The notes below the pieces were generated by a model. That model saw nothing but the letters and a program-made list of their open reading frames with translations. It had not been told where the DNA came from and did no database searches. Position numbers and translations under genes: made by a program. From assembly GCF_032191515.1 (NCBI RefSeq), contig NC_091394.1:37042501-37106500 (forward strand): 64,000 nucleotides of DNA, given 5' to 3'. Positions 12,116 through 39,786 of this stretch are shown here, in pieces. This stretch comes from Phaenicophaeus curvirostris (lineage: Eukaryota > Chordata > Aves > Cuculiformes > Cuculidae). The stretch's first letter is position 1. Each line of letters begins with the position of its first letter.

Positions 12116-14225
12116 GGTTATTAATGTGGCATTAAAGAATGCGTTTTTGATAGCGACAGCAGGTGCTACATGAGCCAAACTCCAGAGTAAATTGTATTAG
12201 CATGGCCTGGTCAAAGTAACCAGGTACGTCAGATTTGCCCATTAGCATCTCTAACACTGGTGGTCGTTCCAGGCTGTGATGTGTGGCAGAGGGAGCCCAG
12301 CTCAACAAAGAAAAGCCCAGCTCACTTCTGGGGAAGGAACAATCTTTAACTTGCTGCACTGCTTACCTTGGAATAGCAGCTACAGGTGCTGCTCGTGTGC
12401 TCGTAGCGGGGCTGAGGAAGCAAATTAGCGAGTGTTTTGCATGTTGTCTCCATTTTGGAGAGGGCACGTGTACAAGGTATGCATGGAGTGGAAGGGGCAG
12501 TATGTCTCCTTGCATCCAATACCAGTTTCAATCTATTGTAGCATAGACAGAATCAGAGAAATCAGCAGAAAATATGTGGAAGAAATTCATAACGCAAAGA
12601 TAAGATGAAATATACTGACAGAAGAGGGGGAAAATCCATTTTGACATGCATGCTTAAATCAAACAGTACAGTGATTAGAGCGTTCATTCAGATATAAACT
12701 GTCTTTTGTCAGAACTGACTGAAAATTCAGTTACAAAAGGCAATTTCCTTGGCACTGCATAACTGCAGAGCAGGACCTGGCCCCAGAAGACAACCTCAGG
12801 GTGCAGCTAGATGGAAGAATCGGGCAGTACAGTGATGGTCTGCTGCAGGTACCCATGGGAGAATGTAGAAGTTGCACTGCGGGCTCAGGACAGCAATCTG
12901 CAGCATAAATGTGTTTTAACAACCAGCTGGGAAAAGCATCCTGCATCACACGGCTGGCATCCTGTGGGAACTCCAGGTAAAAGCAGAATTCAAATCCATC
13001 TCTCCAAAGCTGAGAATTGCTGTTTTAAGCATAATAGTGTTTTTGTCCTTCCTCCCCAACAAATCAGAGCCATTTGAATAATGCAGGATAGGAAGAAAAA
13101 TAGCCAAGCCACAAGTGAGTTATGTATATATACATATACACACAGATACTTAGCTATCTGTGAATACATGTGCCCCTATGATGTGGATACTACATGTACA
13201 AGGAGTTTGCATAGGCAAGGGTTTATAGGATGGAAGAACAATGTATTAGCATCATCTTTAGAAAATTTTTGGTTAATGTTTGGAAAAAAACTCCATCAGT
13301 CTGAAACAGACAGGCAACACAGTAAAATAAATCTTAAGTGATGCAAATTGCTATAGTTACTTGAATAGGGTTAGTAAAAGACATAATAATTGTTCCCTCC
13401 TGCCTATATTGAAATGTCTCTGCTATACAAAATCTCCAATGAGCTGCAGCTCTCCTTTCTTTCAAGTAGTTGTCTGAGCTTGTTTACTCTCCGTGGTAAA
13501 ACAATACTGAACATTTTGCTGTCATGTTGGGTCACAGGACAAATATAATGGCGAACAAATGAAAGAGCACAGGCAAACAAAACCGAGGGATCAGTGTATA
13601 GATGATTGACATTATACCTGACTGGAAATCATTCCAAAAGTCAACATATGCAAGTAGTTAAATGTGGCTTTAATTTTCCCTTTGGTCCAGGGCCTGACTT
13701 TCTTAACGACAAACACTCACAAACACACCATCTGTTGTTGGAGAGTGAGCAGTTTAATGAGGAGGATCAGGTGCTTTCCATCTCACTTATTCCTTAGTGC
13801 CTATTCCATTTCCTGGGCAGTTGTTGTCTGCACCTAATACAAGATTTCCTTTGGTTTTCTTAAGCTGTTGTTCAGGCTCTTAATTCATTAGATTGGTGAT
13901 TCGGGATGCAATCAAGGATGTCAAATACATTTTATGATTTTTAAATAATTTGGTTTTAAAAGCAAAGAGACCCAAGGAAACCACTCGCATATTACTGTCA
14001 AAGCAGTCACATATACATGCACCAGTGCACACAGAGTTTCTGTAGTCACCTCACTCCAACTTTCACCAATCTGATGATAAAACTTCTTAGGGAGGTGACA
14101 CTGGTTCCCATGTCCTTCTTCATCTGGGCAATTTTTTTCTGATCTTTGGGACCATGGTATGGTACATCTCCCACAGCACATTGCCCACGCTGAGCTGCTG
14201 CGCTCATCTCTCGTACACCTTTTCC

Positions 14226-14285
14226 AAATCATAGAATAGTTTGGGTTGGAAAAGACCTTAAAGATCATTTAGTTTCAACCCCCCT
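14226..14285 (-). mobile_element. Short CR1 3' tail
   Basis: The top strand reads AATCATAGAATAGTTTGGGT and the following GGAAAAGACC...AAGATCATTTAG block, a reversed CR1 3' terminus of about 60 bp. Nothing of pol remains. Confidence 0.85.
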
Positions 14286-17200
14286 GCCTTGCTTTACTTT
14301 TGCCTCTCCCTGGCTAAAGGGCTTCAGGTCCTTTCCCTGCAGTTCCCAGTGCTCTTTTCCTATTGCAAACCTGTCATGAGGAAAAGCAGGACTTTCTGCT
14401 TGAGGAGATGATGATCCTCACTCAAATTTTACCCAACCGTCAGCCACATTAGCAACCAGCAAGGAGCCTGTGAGCAACCTGAGGCTTAATTTTCATAAAA
14501 CTGACCCATTTATTTCTCTAATCCCATTGTATGGATAAAGAAGCCTGACTGTGCAGGTGGAGCAGCAGAGGCTGCCACGCTCCATCTCTGCCAGCTCCTG
14601 CCTGTGGCAGTTTGACATTACACGGTGTTGGTGCCAAGGAAAATGCCAGCAGGGGCCATGTCCAGACAAAGACATAACTGAATCAGTCCTTATGTTTGAG
14701 ATGAGGGTCCTATTATGCTGCTGTCACCATGAAATAGGGCCTCAGACATGCCTCTTTTACAGAGTCAAGCTGGTTTAACAGCAGTTTGGAGAAACTGGGA
14801 ATCCAGTTGGTCATAGCAGCATTGGTGGCAATGTATGTTTTGGCGGGATAAGAAAAAAGAAGCTCAGAGAAGAACTGATATCTCATTCTAATTAATGTCC
14901 GTACAAAGCCTTGCACAGTAAAACAAGATGTATGACTCACCTCCCTTAGCACTGAGGAGCTCTGGAGGAAATGTTTGTTTTACAGAGAAACAAACATAAG
15001 GCAAGAAGCAAAGCTAACCCACCCACTAGGAGCACTTCTGTTTGAACAGAAAGACCTATCTTTTGTAGGAGGGCACAGCATGTTCCAGAAAATGGAAACC
15101 CTAGGGTAGTAGTTACCTGATTCTTCAACCTACAAACCAGAGGGAAAGAATGAGTGTCAGGGGGGAAGAACACATCTTGGTATTTAACAAAAAATAAGAC
15201 ACATGCCTGAACTGCATGCCTGATCATCTGAGATCCTGATTCAGATGGCAGTCTCAACTTTGAACTCTAAAACTGGAGGTTTATCTGGTTTCAGTTCAAT
15301 GCCCCTTACAGATAAAAGCCAGGACTAACACACAGGGAGCTCAAATGCTGGCCTTGGGCTTGTGCCTATTTTTGCGGCAAACCATGATACCTAATCAGAA
15401 GATCACTAAGAAGAATTATATGTATCACAAAAAAACTGTCAGGCAGATGGCTAAGAACCAAAAATTCCAGCCTAGACTGGAGTCTGCTGCAGGCTAAGCC
15501 ACTTACAGCAGAGGGAAACAAAAGTTTAGTGGATTAAACCATTAGCAACTTTCATTTATTAGAAAATGTGCCAGAAACATTGTTATAAACTCTTGTCTAG
15601 GAGGAGTTAGCTACGGACATGTTTCCTCTCAAAGCTTTTTTTTTTTTTTGGAGATTCAAGAACATTACTACCAAATCCCAGAATTACTGACAGTAGTTTA
15701 GGTCCTTACTTGGCTTTTTCCTGAAAGACATATAGCAACACCACTCTTTTTGGACTACGCATCTGGAAGCCCAGCTGTCTTCTTTTTCTTTGATGCCCAG
15801 TTCATCAAAGATGCAAGCGCCCACACTGTGGCATCTCATGTTTTAAAAAACGTAACAACGTTCTTTGTGAAAAAGGAAGAAGATCAGGAGGAACAGGAAA
15901 TTTTTTAGGAAGAGCAAAAAGATTATGGGTAACTGTAAGGACTTAGGGGTTTGGTTTAAATGAAGAGCAGTGAAAATACTGCTGTGTAACAACATAGCAG
16001 CATGCAGACAGAAGGCGATTTAGAGGTGACAGATTCTGTGCTTCTGGGGTTTGGGTTCAAGGTATCAAGAGTGCAGAAAAGAACAACCTGAAGCATGACA
16101 CTGAGCCATCAGAGATGAGCAAGGCAGGGGTTTCGGAAACAAGGGGAGCAAGGAGACTACAGGTAAAGAAAAGAAGTGCTGTGGAGAGCAGAAGACCCTG
16201 GTGAAGCCAGAACATTACATTTTCAGATACGAAGTGAGAACATCACATCTTCAGAATCAAGACAATGCCGTGCAGCATGTGAGAGGTAACAAGACACACA
16301 GCAGCAGCCGTAAGTCAGGGTAGAAAAGCTTTACTTTGGATGATATGTGGAAGCTGAAGGTGCAGTGATGGTTTGGTGATAGAATTAGATAGACTGAATT
16401 TGCAGAACAGTTTCCCTTATTGCTGCTTGTTTAACAGCCTGCAAAACTGAAAAATAACCTTTTCTACAACTAAAACTATTTATGTTTGCACTGAAGCAAA
16501 AAACTGTGTGTGCTTGTGTGAATGTCCGAGTCTGGTTTGAAGGTATGTAAAACTTGAAGACATCATTTCTACAACAATTTTCACAAGCTGACCAGAGCTA
16601 AAACAAAAAAATATCCTTTCACTAAGATGCTAAACTTTTTCCCCTTTGAATACACTCATTTTACTCTAATTTTACTCTCACCCTACCAAAGTGAATTTTC
16701 ACATGCAAATCAACCTTATTCTGTATTTTTATAGGGCTGAACTGAAGGTAGAAAAGGGAGTTTGCAACAGCGTGGGGGAGAAAGTCTTAAAAGTCTGAAA
16801 CGTCACCTTGCACGTGGATAATAGTTCTTGGTAGGTATCCAGTGGGGTGGTGGTGCTGCAGGGTGTTTCACCTGGCAGTGCTGTATCCCTTCAACAAACA
16901 GGCTGGGCAAGAACATTCTCCACTGCTCGAGGAAAAATGCACCACGGTGCAATTGTAAAGGGCTTCAGTCATCACAAGAAATCAAGGGAGTCAACACTCT
17001 GCTGAGGATTAGCTGCCAGGGTTGTATCTGCAGCACCAAAGCAACATTGTTTCTCTGTGGCTGTGACTTATACTAGATAGAAGCTTTTGGCAGCCTGGGG
17101 TTGTTAATTTAATGTTTGCATAGCGAAGAGTGGGAAAAGGAACACATGACAGAGTACCATTTGTTATCAAAACACGCAGCAATGCGTTTGTTGGGGAGTT

Positions 17201-18725
17201 GCCCTTTATCTTCCCATCTCTTGTTCCTTACCCTTGTTGGTTCTGCTTTCCACAGTGATATGTTCCCCTCCAGCTCAAGGACATGATTTTTGGTACGAGT
17301 TACAGCTATGCTCCTGGTTTTACATTCGTTACAATGCCCTCTGTTTCAGGCACTATTCTGCCCCTTTCCATCACTACAGAGCTCCTTGACACACGAAGTA
17401 AATGTTCTTTGCAGTAGTGGCCTTGGTTTGCAGGACGTGGCGCTTGATTTTGAGGGAAATCCTTCTGGTAGGAAGGATTTGAGGGCAAAATGCCAGCACT
17501 TAGTAACCTACCCAAGATCATAGCCTTTTGGGAAACAGTGTCCATTGTGGCAAGACATTTGTCTTTTTATATCTTCCAAAAGCTTTTCCATACCTCTCAT
17601 TCCTACCAGTCCTAAATGTCTCCTTCAAGAAGTAGAGGCATTTTTTCTTGAAAACAGGAATGAGTAATCATCTCTTTCTTTTTTTCTTCCTTTTAAAAAC
17701 ATTGGGCAAGAAAGACAGTCATCATCTTCCTCCTGTTGTAGCAGTGGGATTGTCGATGCAGGGAACCAAAGAACTGTGCTCATTTACTTCTTCATTTGCA
17801 GGAGAAGGTTCTAATGCATGTCTGCCCCAGAGGAGGAGAGCCCTAGAGACAGGGTGGTGAAGCATCACTTCCAGTGTGTTAATTACAAAGAGCCTGCAAC
17901 TGCCCTTCAAGAGTAACACGTGTTGTCAGCACATTGCCCAGACAGGGTGTTCTCAGGATGCTTTGGTTTTGCTTCACTTTTGTGGATCTGTGGGGAGGAG
18001 GAAATCAGCTGCTCAAACCACAGCAGAACTGAAGGTGTTTTCAAAAATACCAATTCAGACAACGACATAAGCAAACAGTTTTAGGGGCAAACATGGACAC
18101 ATGGCATGTCAGTGTAGGTCAGGCATGCCAGGGCTGGTTTGCTGCTGGGCATGTGCTTTCTGCATTGTCCTTTGGAACTTCAGCATCTGAAGCAAGTGTT
18201 CGGTCTGCTTTGGAGCAGAAGTCCGATTTTGGGCTGTGTCTCTGTGCCTGCATTACTTCAATCACCAATATTGTTTGAATGAGAGTCCTATATTGACTAT
18301 TTGTAGTTCTAAACAAGGAAAACAAATACTGTCTCTTCAGATGAGCTGCCAATGTCTCTAACTCCCGCAGTTGTAGTGCTATGATTGGAATTTGGTGCCA
18401 GATGCATGGATTCCTCAGAGAAACAGCTTTCTGGCAGGAGAGAGGAAGATCTGGCTCTGGCAAGCCTGTTTGTGTAGAAAGTTGCCATGTTACTGCCTCT
18501 CATTACCTGCATTGGTTTGCTTTGAAGGAGCAAAGAAGTGAGACACCAACCACTCCATAAAATAAGGATGGCAAACACCTTCACACGTACACACACCTAG
18601 TTAACCCCATTGTAACCACTAAGTGACCCTGGAATGCGGAGAAGCATTTTTGTTTAGGCACCTTCATGGTAACAGGAAAGATTAATTTATACTGATTTGT
18701 TTCTTGCTGCCACAGACACAGGAAA

Positions 18726-18781
18726 GGGGAGGTCGGGGAGTGGGGGCAGAGTGTGTCGGGGGGGAGGGGCAGCTGGTGGGG
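18726..18781 (+). repeat. G-run cluster, potential G-quadruplex
   Basis: At least six runs of four or more G lie within about 56 bases (near 18726, 18735, 18742, 18758, 18766 and 18778), separated by short loops. This fits canonical quadruplex patterns on the top strand. It is followed by a short (GT)n. No gene is adjacent. Confidence 0.6.
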
Positions 18782-21700
18782 TGTGTGTGATGGTGTTGAC
18801 CAAAGAAATTCAGATTCTTTTCCACTGTGGTGTTTATGTGGGCCACTGCTAGAAGAAGAAAGGTTGGCTTCAGAGCCTGGTGATGGATCCCAGAAATCAA
18901 GGAAAGGTCAGCAAATAGTGGGACAGGAGAGGGTCGAAGTGAAGGCAGAGAAAGGCATCAGCTTTCAGAGGCAGATTGATTCCCGTCCTGCTTGTGTCTT
19001 ACCCTCCCTCGGTCCCCAGGCAGCTGAAAAGTATTCTGTGTTTTAGTTGGCAAGTGATCAGCAAGTGACCTGTTGTTAAGTTCTCGGAAGTCTAGTATGG
19101 TTTGTTTGTTTGACCTTTTTCTTTCAGGAATGTGGTGTACACATGAGCGCTATGGCCAGCTAGCTGCTGGCCAAGCCCCACAAGTCCCCAGTCCCAGCAG
19201 GAAAAGGAGGTCACACTGAACCTTGCTCGCCACCTGAGTGGAAGGGAGCAACAGCCCTATTCACTCTTCTGGATCCCTCACGTCCTGCTGTCACACGGAG
19301 AAGAATCACAATTTCCGCTGAGTTTTCTGAGTTATCACAGTTTGTATTTTCCCACTACTACACCAGCAGTGATGTCTTCCAAGAGACAAGCTCTCCAAGA
19401 GCCCTTCCTCAGCGTTACTCTTGGCATGTCTTCCTAGCTCACACCACCCTTTGCGGGGAACTAGAAGATTCTGAAACCATGATGGCTTTTACCATCCAGT
19501 ACTCTTTAATGCGGTGTTGAACCAAGGGGCTCCAGCTGGTGGTTTACCTTGAAGTCATGATGATACGAGCTCCTTCCAGATGGGGATGTTTGGCTGTGGC
19601 CTCCCTGGAGTGTGCTTTGGTGGGAGTTTCCTTGGGGACTTACTGGCCTAGCAGTGGCTAGCCTGCTCCCACACATCTCACCTCCCGCCTGGCCTTGTCC
19701 TGTACTCCTTCCCACTTCAACCTGCTCACAGAGCAGCACTCCCTGCACTCCCTGCCAGGCCTCCTGTCCCAGGGGCAAGCACAGCCCCAGACCCTGCACC
19801 CAGAGCCCTCTGGAAACTCCCTACTCACACTTCCTCCAGCAAAGCTGCACTCAGGCTCTGCCGTGGAGAGTCCGCCTCTCGTCAGGCAGTCTGCATTCGT
19901 TTCAGAGTTGTTCCACACACACCCTTCCACAATTTCACTTTTAAATCCATTTGTCAGTTGCTACTTGCTGTTCTAACAGGCTCCAATCCGTGCACACAAA
20001 GGTGATGGAAGCACTTACCTGACACTACAGCATCCTCTCGAAGAAAATGGGGCTGGGGGATCTTTGACCAGGCATTAGTGAAGCTCAGATTTGTCAATCC
20101 ACATTTTTTAACACTCCACGGCAAGTCTGTTGTTTAAAAACCATAAACGGGAAATCTGAGCTGTAATTTTCCCCTGTCTTTGATCAACTTGCCAGCGTGC
20201 TGCTGTGAAGTGAAATAGCGTAGGCTGACGGATGAGAATTTTCCCCCGAGGGCATTCTGTTAGGAAACTCAACAGTGCTGATTTAGCAAGAATGTAAATC
20301 TTGAAATATCTGAATGCTGCTGTGTTTGTGCTTTTATGGCACTTGGGGAAGAAATCAAAATGATTTCAAAATACAGAAGCCTTCATTTTACAGTTTTTCA
20401 GCATTTTAACATTGGCACCTCAAAATGAGCCACTCCATGCTGGAAGATGGGAGTTGTGCTTTTTTAACTGTTGTAACTTGGAACATCTCAGCATCCTGCC
20501 TTTGTGCTCTCTTGCAGGCTGAGCTCTCCATAAACACAGATCTTGGTGGAGCAAAGGGAGGATGAAAGCCAGGCAGGTGTCAGTGGAAGGCTGGGAGTTC
20601 GCAGCCCTGGTTGCATAGGTGTAGTTACTGCTAAAGCTCAATCTCTTTTTTAATAACATTTAAGCGTAGCTGTATTTAGAAAGAACATCTCTCCCCCCAG
20701 TTTTCCTACTCTCCACACAGCTGCTTTTGAATGCTATCTTACCGTCTGGAGGTCCAAGTAACCAACAAGGCTCCTGCTCTTGAATTTACCCAGCAAGTCA
20801 TGCTGCCTCTGAATGTGAGTTTTTCCCATTTCAGCTCTTGTAGCAGAAACCTGGGACTGGAGCCTCGTAAGATGACACTGCACACGCTTGCTGGGATCAC
20901 AACAGCTGCAGCGCAAATTTGAAGATAAATGAAAACTGATTTATCTCCAAGTTTTCCTGCCAAATTACACCAGCTTTGGGTAGGAAATACCAGTATAGGA
21001 ACTGACATCACTGTGAGTGCCAGTACGCACTGATACACTACTGCAGGGTGTGAGGCACCAAATGAAGCTTTGTGATCAGCCCTCCCACTCCTGAGGAAGA
21101 AACATAAAGGACACAAACTACAGCTGTTTCCAAACTGTTCTGTTCGGGGCTTTTTTCTTTTGATTTTGTCCCCCTCTGCCCACTATCCATCACAACATCA
21201 AGACAAAGCTTCTTACGAGAACTAACAGCACTTCAGCAAACAAGACCTGACTCTTTCTGCAGCACAGCTACGTGGCACAGAGGGATAAAGATTTCCTATT
21301 GTTTCTTTTACACTCTTCACAGCTCTTGGCAGCTCACAGTACTTGTTATAAGAAACAGTGTACTGGAACCACAAACATTGAGCAACTCATACCCCAGCAG
21401 TTTCAAGTGGTTAAGCAACACTTTTCTAGCAGAGCAGAGTATGATCAACTCTATTTCAAACAATGTTTCTGCAGGCAGCTGCCTGTGAACAAAACAAGGT
21501 TATTCTTGTATTCCTTTGCATCCTCGTAGACCTTGTGTATAAATGCAGTGAGGCTTTTAGTGGTTTGCAGCATTCAGGATTCCTGGTGCTCAATTCGCAA
21601 AGCAGGTAATGTCTGTTAAAATCACACTGGGTGTGGAGCATGCTGATCTCTCTTTCTAACTGGGAGAAGCCATTCTTGCTCTTGACACTCTCTTTTGCCA

Positions 21701-23129
21701 ATACCCAACTAGGCCCCCAGCAGCCTCAGATACAACCAGCACTTGCCAGACTCTTGTTGGTACCTGCCCCTCAGTCTGATCCCACGCCAAGCTTCTGAAG
21801 AGCAGGCAGGTGATGTTTACAGCATACTTTGCCTGTATTCCACCCTATGGCATATAACCTCTCAAACCTCACCATGATTAGAGTTCTAACTACTGGAAGG
21901 ATTTTTATTAGGGATGTCTAATTACACAGCCAATTTAATTACAAGGACCTGGAGTTAACGCTTGCCTCTTTTAGCAGCTTGATCTTGTTGAACACTATAA
22001 ATGAGATGCCTGCATTAACATCTATTTATATCAATTTACAGTCCATTTTAGGTGGCTGCCATAGGATGATGGATTAGATGTTACTAACCTAATTCTGTTA
22101 GCACAGCAGACAGCAATCTTTGGAAGCAAGGAGGGTTGGTGTTGACACTTTTGTACACAGGGACAGTAGCTGAAGACAGTTTTCTCTGAAGATGCTCGAG
22201 TGCTCATTCATTCCTGTAAATCGCTTATAGGGACAATGCACCTTTCCTTCAGAACTTGCCCTATTTGAAAGGGAAGTCAGTAGCACCCACATTTAAACTT
22301 GACAACATCATGTCTTGATAAGTGCAAGTTATCTTGTGCCTAGGGCACTTAACATTGAGACAAAAGGCTCTTGTACTCAAAAAATCATTGCCTAGCCATC
22401 AGCCAGCTTCCCTTGGCCCTACTCAGCAGAGTTTCAGAGGTAGCCTTAAATAACTTTAGGTCCAGGGCCACAAGATCCAATCCACGATGGCAATAGGACA
22501 TGTGACTCTGCAACAACCTGTTGCAAATAGCAATACCTTTCTTCAAAAAGGCCATAGTTAAGTGACTTCAGTTCACACGCACCAGAGCAGAGACCCATGG
22601 ATCCTAGCACTGTCTTAGCCCCCCCACCAGTAAGCTGAAGGATGCAAGACAGAACTCCGTGCTGGGAGGGCTCAAGCACCATCTCTTCAAGAACATGACA
22701 GCAGGGTTAGTAAATGTGAATAGCTTCAGCCAGAAAAGACACCAAAACATCCGCAATTAACACCTTTCCTAGACAAGACTGCTGAAACTCTGAATCTCAA
22801 GCTGCAATTTTTCATTGAACTCATCTCACTGGAACATACTCCATGTATTTTTGGCAATTTACTGCAGGAAAGCTCTTCAGAGTTAATTTTGAAGGCTATT
22901 TCACAGTTGGATTACATCAGCTGTTTCAAAGAACACCATGTAAACAAAAGTAGTCAAACTAGATCTATTTTCTTCTCTCCCTTGAAATGTGCATGCACCT
23001 GAGGAAGCTTCATTCCCTTTGAAAAGGTGACACAACATTCAAGACTAAACATGAAAACAATTCATACTGTATTTTCAGATCAGTAATGCCTCAGATTAAT
23101 TTCAGAACAAAACTAGTCTTAACAATAAA

Positions 23130-24403
23130 GTAGGTTTTAAAAGTCCTTTATTAATCTGAATATAAAAAGACAGAAGTTGCCTATGATATAGGGCAAAGCT
23201 CTTGCTTCATGAGGAAACAAAATTTTCTTTACAAAGTGAAAAAATAAATACCCTCTTCGAGTAAGGTTTATATGCTAATGTGTCATAAAAAAGTAGAGTT
23301 TTAATATTTTGACAAAATGTCTGTGCAAAGAAATAGATGCATAAACACACATTACTGCTACATTAAGGCAATATGAAAAGTATAGTCAGAAAATTTCAGT
23401 AAAGTGACAGTGTACTTTTCTAGCTTTGATTAAGCCAGTATTGCACCCAAACTTGGTCCCTAGTTTCCTCTGTACCCTGGAGAATACACTAGGAAACCAG
23501 AGCCCAAAATGCCCAAGTAGGAGGGTGGAGATTAAAGACATTTTAGCAGGAAATGACCTACCCAATAAAGATGTTAACTGAACAAAGCATTTAAAATTAT
23601 ATACACACTCCTGTTTTAGAAATTAACGGTGCATGTTTAATAGTTTAAAATTGCTCTCCAAAAATAAAGCCAACTAAAAGGGCAGCTGACTGCAGCTCCC
23701 AAGATCACCAGCCAAGCTGGATATGGGAAACCTGGGAGCAGCTTGCCCCTTGACAGCTGTGAAGTCCTATAACTGTGCTTCCACAGGACACTGCCAACCA
23801 AAAGATTCTCCTGCCCCGCCCTCACCACTGAGATCAACAAACTTATTCTACCCTTCCAAAGCTATTCTCAATTGTTTTAACAGTTCAGAATTGAATACAG
23901 CCGCTTGATGAAGCCTTGTAACTTTAAGAACCATTTTATTTTAAAAGTTCTCTCCTCTTTAAAGCAGTTTACTAAAAGCAGAAACTATGAGCCATACTAA
24001 ACTGATATTTGTAAAAGCTAGGCTTACTATTAAAATAAATGGAATGACTGTACTAAAAAGGACTCAGAAGACCATAAGACAAAAAGCTGCATTGCTCTTG
24101 CTGGGTATATATCAGTATGTGTACACCACATTTCTCCAGGGTTACCTAGCTTTCTGGCAACACTGCCATGCTACTTATGCATTCTCCTTTAATTATCATG
24201 AATTGATTACACTTCCAGTCTCAAGAGATGTCCCAAATCATTCTGGACATGCTAAATGAAGAATGATTATGTTAAAAAATGCAGTATTTTCACTTTTGTT
24301 CGTGAATAGGTGCCAGAGTGATTGCCTTCGTCACAATCAAAGGTTGTATTTTATATTAGTGCAGTTTAAAAAGTACATGATGGGTTTAAAGTGTATACGT
24401 AGA
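23130..24403 (-). other. MYLIP: MYLIP 3' untranslated region (inferred)
   Basis: Non-coding sequence between the MYLIP stop codon (24404-24406) and the most distal convincing AATAAA (23152-23147 on the minus strand). This gives a 3' UTR of about 1.27 kb. Other hexamers inside it, AATAAA at 23940-23935 and ATTAAA near 23641, could give shorter forms. The end is an inference without transcript data. Confidence 0.5.
23147..23152 (-). terminator. MYLIP: Candidate MYLIP polyadenylation signal AATAAA
   Basis: The top strand TTTATT is AATAAA on the minus strand. The sequence beyond it on the minus strand is T- and GT-rich (TTGTTAAGACTAGTTTTGTT), as expected of a downstream element. Cleavage would fall near 23125-23135. 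Confidence 0.45.
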
Positions 24404-39100
<14,697 letters not shown>

Positions 39101-39238
39101 GGCTGGGGAAACGCAGGCGGGCAGCGCCGCAGCGACCGCGGAGCCCTCGGGGGGTGACGGCGGGGTGGCGACAGGCTGAGCCCCGCCGCGCGCACAGAGC
39201 CGCTCCCACACCCCCAAACACACACACTCTCTCACTGC
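39101..39238 (-). other. MYLIP: MYLIP 5' untranslated region (inferred)
   Basis: About 138 nt between the start codon and a transcription start inferred about 25-30 bp downstream of the TATA box. The first part carries a short GT-rich stretch (GAGAGAGTGTGTGTGTTTGG on the minus strand). The true 5' end is not known from sequence alone. Confidence 0.55.
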
Positions 39239-39261
39239 CTGCGCGCCGCCGCCGCTCCCTC

Positions 39262-39269
39262 CTTATATA
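39262..39269 (-). promoter_or_regulatory. MYLIP: TATA box TATATAAG
   Basis: On the minus strand GGATATATAAGG lies 162-169 bp upstream of the MYLIP ATG, oriented for transcription of MYLIP, in an otherwise GC-rich promoter. It would set a focused start near 39235-39242. Confidence 0.7.
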
Positions 39270-39286
39270 TCCTCCGCCTGCCCCTC

Positions 39287-39297
39287 CCGCCCCGCCC
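39287..39297. promoter_or_regulatory. MYLIP: GC box (Sp1/KLF-type)
   Basis: CCGCCCCGCCC on the top strand (GGGCGGGGCGG in the MYLIP direction), about 20 bp upstream of the TATA box. It is a classical Sp1/KLF site. Confidence 0.65.
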
Positions 39298-39312
39298 AGC
39301 GGCAGCTGCGGA

Positions 39313-39350
39313 CCAATCGCGAGGCGCAGCCGGACCCCGCCGCAGCCAAT
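39313..39350. promoter_or_regulatory. MYLIP: Two CCAAT boxes (NF-Y type)
   Basis: CCAAT at 39313-39317 (GACCAATCGC) and at 39346-39350 (AGCCAATCAG) on the top strand, so both are inverted relative to MYLIP. They are 33 bp apart, about three helical turns, and about 45-80 bp upstream of the TATA box. This is typical NF-Y spacing and position. Confidence 0.65.
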
Positions 39351-39363
39351 CAGAACCCGTCTC

Positions 39364-39406
39364 GGGGGGGGGAGGGAACAGGAGGAGACCGGAGGGGGGG
39401 AGGGGG
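39364..39406 (+). repeat. G-runs upstream of the MYLIP promoter
   Basis: Runs of eight or nine, three, seven and five G within about 43 bases on the top strand form a potential quadruplex about 125-170 bp upstream of the inferred start. Confidence 0.6.
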
Positions 39407-39786
39407 TTGTTGCCGCCGCTCTCTGGCGCCCCCTGCGGGGCGCGCGCCGCTCCCACGTCCGCCCAGGCGGCCCGCGCGCCGCCTCCCGCGGGCCCAGAGC
39501 TTCTTACCCTGGCGCCGCGTCTGAAATCGCAGCAATTTTAATGTCTTCTAAACGCCACCAAAAAAAACCCACCAAAAAAACCCAAACAAACCCACCCTTT
39601 TCTTGTGAAGAAATTAATTTTCTTCGGCCACAAAGAGAGTATCGAGCAGTTGTTTGTGCTCTGGGAAGTGTGAAGCTGAGGTGGTAGCACTCAGGAGCGG
39701 GCACTGAGCGCTTCTTTCCGGCTACCAACGATAGAACCCGAGGGAATGGAGAAAGATGTGCCAGGGGAGGGTTAGGCTGGATGTTA

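Larger units (their letters stand above)
12116..23129. other. Intergenic sequence 3' of MYLIP, no gene recognised
   Basis: This stretch separates a CR1 from the presumed MYLIP polyadenylation site. It contains one short CR1 tail at 14226-14285 and a G-run cluster at 18726-18781. Human gene order predicts GMPR on this side on the same strand as MYLIP, but no GMPR-like exon and no CpG island for its promoter was seen, so it probably lies beyond position 1. The segment near 21900-22050 is rich in TAATTA-type homeodomain cores and could be a regulatory element; this is only a guess. Confidence 0.55.

Noticed and set aside
1..23129. Search for GMPR exons expected downstream of MYLIP from human gene order
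   Set aside because: No GMPR-like translated segment and no CpG island for its first exon was found; it probably lies outside the window.
39154..39687. 177-codon plus-strand frame running out of the MYLIP CpG island
   Set aside because: It is Arg/Pro/Ala-rich as GC-rich DNA gives in any frame, overlaps the MYLIP promoter antisense, and resembles no known protein. A divergent promoter transcript is possible but not supported.
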